The notes under the pieces were generated by a model. That model saw nothing but the letters and a program-made list of their open reading frames with translations, was not told the DNA's origin and did not search any database. Both the position numbers and the translations under genes were made by a program. Below are positions 37,562-38,277 of a stretch of DNA of 38,277 bases, one piece after another; within the stretch, counting starts at the first letter, position 1; every line of letters begins with the position of its first letter. The stretch lies in NCBI GenBank assembly GCA_905250885.1, contig CAJNOQ010000967.1, forward strand, positions 1 to 38,277, written 5' to 3'. Source of the stretch: Didymodactylos carnosus. Lineage: Eukaryota > Rotifera > Eurotatoria > Philodinida > Philodinidae.

Positions 37562-38277
37562 ATGAAAGGACAAGTGCAATTGAGTTTTGTCTTGTTAATA
37601 ATAATCAACATTGTTCTACTGTTAGCATTAGTTTCTTACAAGTCTAGTTACGACATGAAAGCCCCAATATTCACTTCGGATGTAGCTAAAGAACTTCCAA
37701 TAATGATAAAAGATGCATCACACGATGGAAAAATATATTCATCTTTCTACTGTACTGGTAACATGAATAGACCAGAAAAACTTGATCAACGCGTCTGTCT
37801 CTTCGGTAACATGTGCTACGATAAAAAGACAAAAGAATTCAATTACTATAAACCGGTCGGTACTGTCAAACGACCGAAGCTATTTGATCCTGCAAATGGT
37901 TTACTCTATGATTTCCACTATAATAGATTTAAGTTTGTTCGTATCGGCACCGCTCGTGCCGAAGCCCTACACACCCAAAACGAGTTTTCGCCAATAATTG
38001 TTGATGGATCGGTTCCATTGGATAAGAGAGATGAGAATTACATGTCTGCATTACATGTGCTGTGGAAATATTTTGATTTGCCTAATTTCAATCTTGGCCA
38101 CACGTTATGGGAAGATATGGCATCAAGTTACATTTCAATGGTGAGACTCAATGTTTACACAAGAAACTCGGTTATTATGAGTTTGTATCCTCTACCAAAC
38201 AGATCGTCAGAATACGGGCAATTGTTTGCTCAGGTATTTCCTTCATATGTTGACAAATACGTTTCTCTAAGAGATTA
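37562..38277 (+). CDS. GT61-like glycosyltransferase, 5' part (runs off the window)
   Basis: A frame opens at ATG 37562 and stays open to the last base (238 codons). Residues 8-25 (LSFVLLIIINIVLLLALVSY) form a signal anchor after a short basic start, typical of type II Golgi or ER enzymes. Then come RVCLFGNMCYDKKTKEFNYY, matching the CRFxNLCYxxxxxxFxYF entry of the DUF563/GT61 fold; a DPANGLLYDFHYNRFKFVRI segment; and FNLGHTLWEDMASSY, matching the conserved NxGHLLWDxxxxxY stretch where the catalytic domain begins. GT61 includes EOGT, POMGNT2 and plant xylosyltransferases, which add GlcNAc or pentoses to proteins or polysaccharides. The catalytic C-terminal half lies beyond the window, so donor and acceptor are unknown. 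Codon use is more GC-balanced than in the surrounding DNA. A 34-bp tandem duplication lies just upstream. Confidence 0.66.
   Translation, partial: MKGQVQLSFVLLIIINIVLLLALVSYKSSYDMKAPIFTSDVAKELPIMIKDASHDGKIYSSFYCTGNMNRPEKLDQRVCLFGNMCYDKKTKEFNYYKPVGTVKRPKLFDPANGLLYDFHYNRFKFVRIGTARAEALHTQNEFSPIIVDGSVPLDKRDENYMSALHVLWKYFDLPNFNLGHTLWEDMASSYISMVRLNVYTRNSVIMSLYPLPNRSSEYGQLFAQVFPSYVDKYVSLRD

Noticed and set aside
1..38277. CRISPR array, bacterial operon, rRNA genes
   Set aside because: No regularly spaced repeats, no Shine-Dalgarno-led gene strings and no rRNA core sequences were seen; introns show the sequence is eukaryotic.

Overview
The window looks like nuclear DNA of a bdelloid rotifer (Adineta/Rotaria-like); this is inferred from sequence character, not proven. 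It is AT-rich, with small genes cut by GT-AG introns of about 58-68 nt. It carries a decayed tandem of RT6/ART-type mono-ADP-ribosyltransferase modules of the sort expanded in bdelloids. Between genes lie many small decayed mobile elements, most of them foldback (inverted-repeat) structures, with one clear hAT-type element and remnants of Penelope-like and MULE/FLYWCH elements.

Layout. 1-3170: no gene; a repeat family in direct and inverted copies. 3170-3759 (-): fragment resembling a Cache sensor domain. 4197-5235 (+): Mpv17/PMP22-family membrane protein, three exons. 6289-6618 (+): unknown single-membrane-span ORF. 8739-8990: weak Sec14/CRAL-TRIO-like fragment. 10069-12446: nested foldback element. 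12683-12754 (-): tRNA-Thr-like gene or pseudogene. 12994-14679 (+): two broken ADP-ribosyltransferase modules in tandem. 14954-15345 (-): last two exons of an unknown membrane/coiled-coil protein. 16183-17439 (+): papain-family (C1A) cysteine protease with signal peptide and propeptide. 19392-20025: hAT-like element with 8-bp target duplication inside an older repeat. About 20249-20640 (-): F-box/LRR-like remnant. 22755-23104: long palindrome. 26781-30732 (+): SLC43-type major facilitator transporter, eight exons, 502 aa, with a 1.6-kb foldback in one intron. 31360-33454: two foldbacks and a Penelope-like reverse-transcriptase remnant. 34954-35667: element with a FLYWCH-like ORF. 36873-37126: foldback with tRNA-like sequence. 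37562-38277 (+): 5' part of a GT61-like glycosyltransferase, cut by the window edge.

The genes do not form a pathway or operon. They are independent: an organelle-type membrane protein, a secreted or lysosomal protease, an amino-acid-type transporter and a probable Golgi glycosyltransferase. What stands out is the architecture: at least ten foldback or palindromic structures in 38 kb, one almost perfectly conserved inside an intron of an otherwise intact gene.

Two single-N positions (14712 and 16820) are each flanked by perfect direct copies (227 bp and 101 bp). These are almost certainly assembly joins in which overlapping contig ends were not merged. The second inserts a false in-frame 34-codon duplication into the protease, whose real length should be 384 aa.
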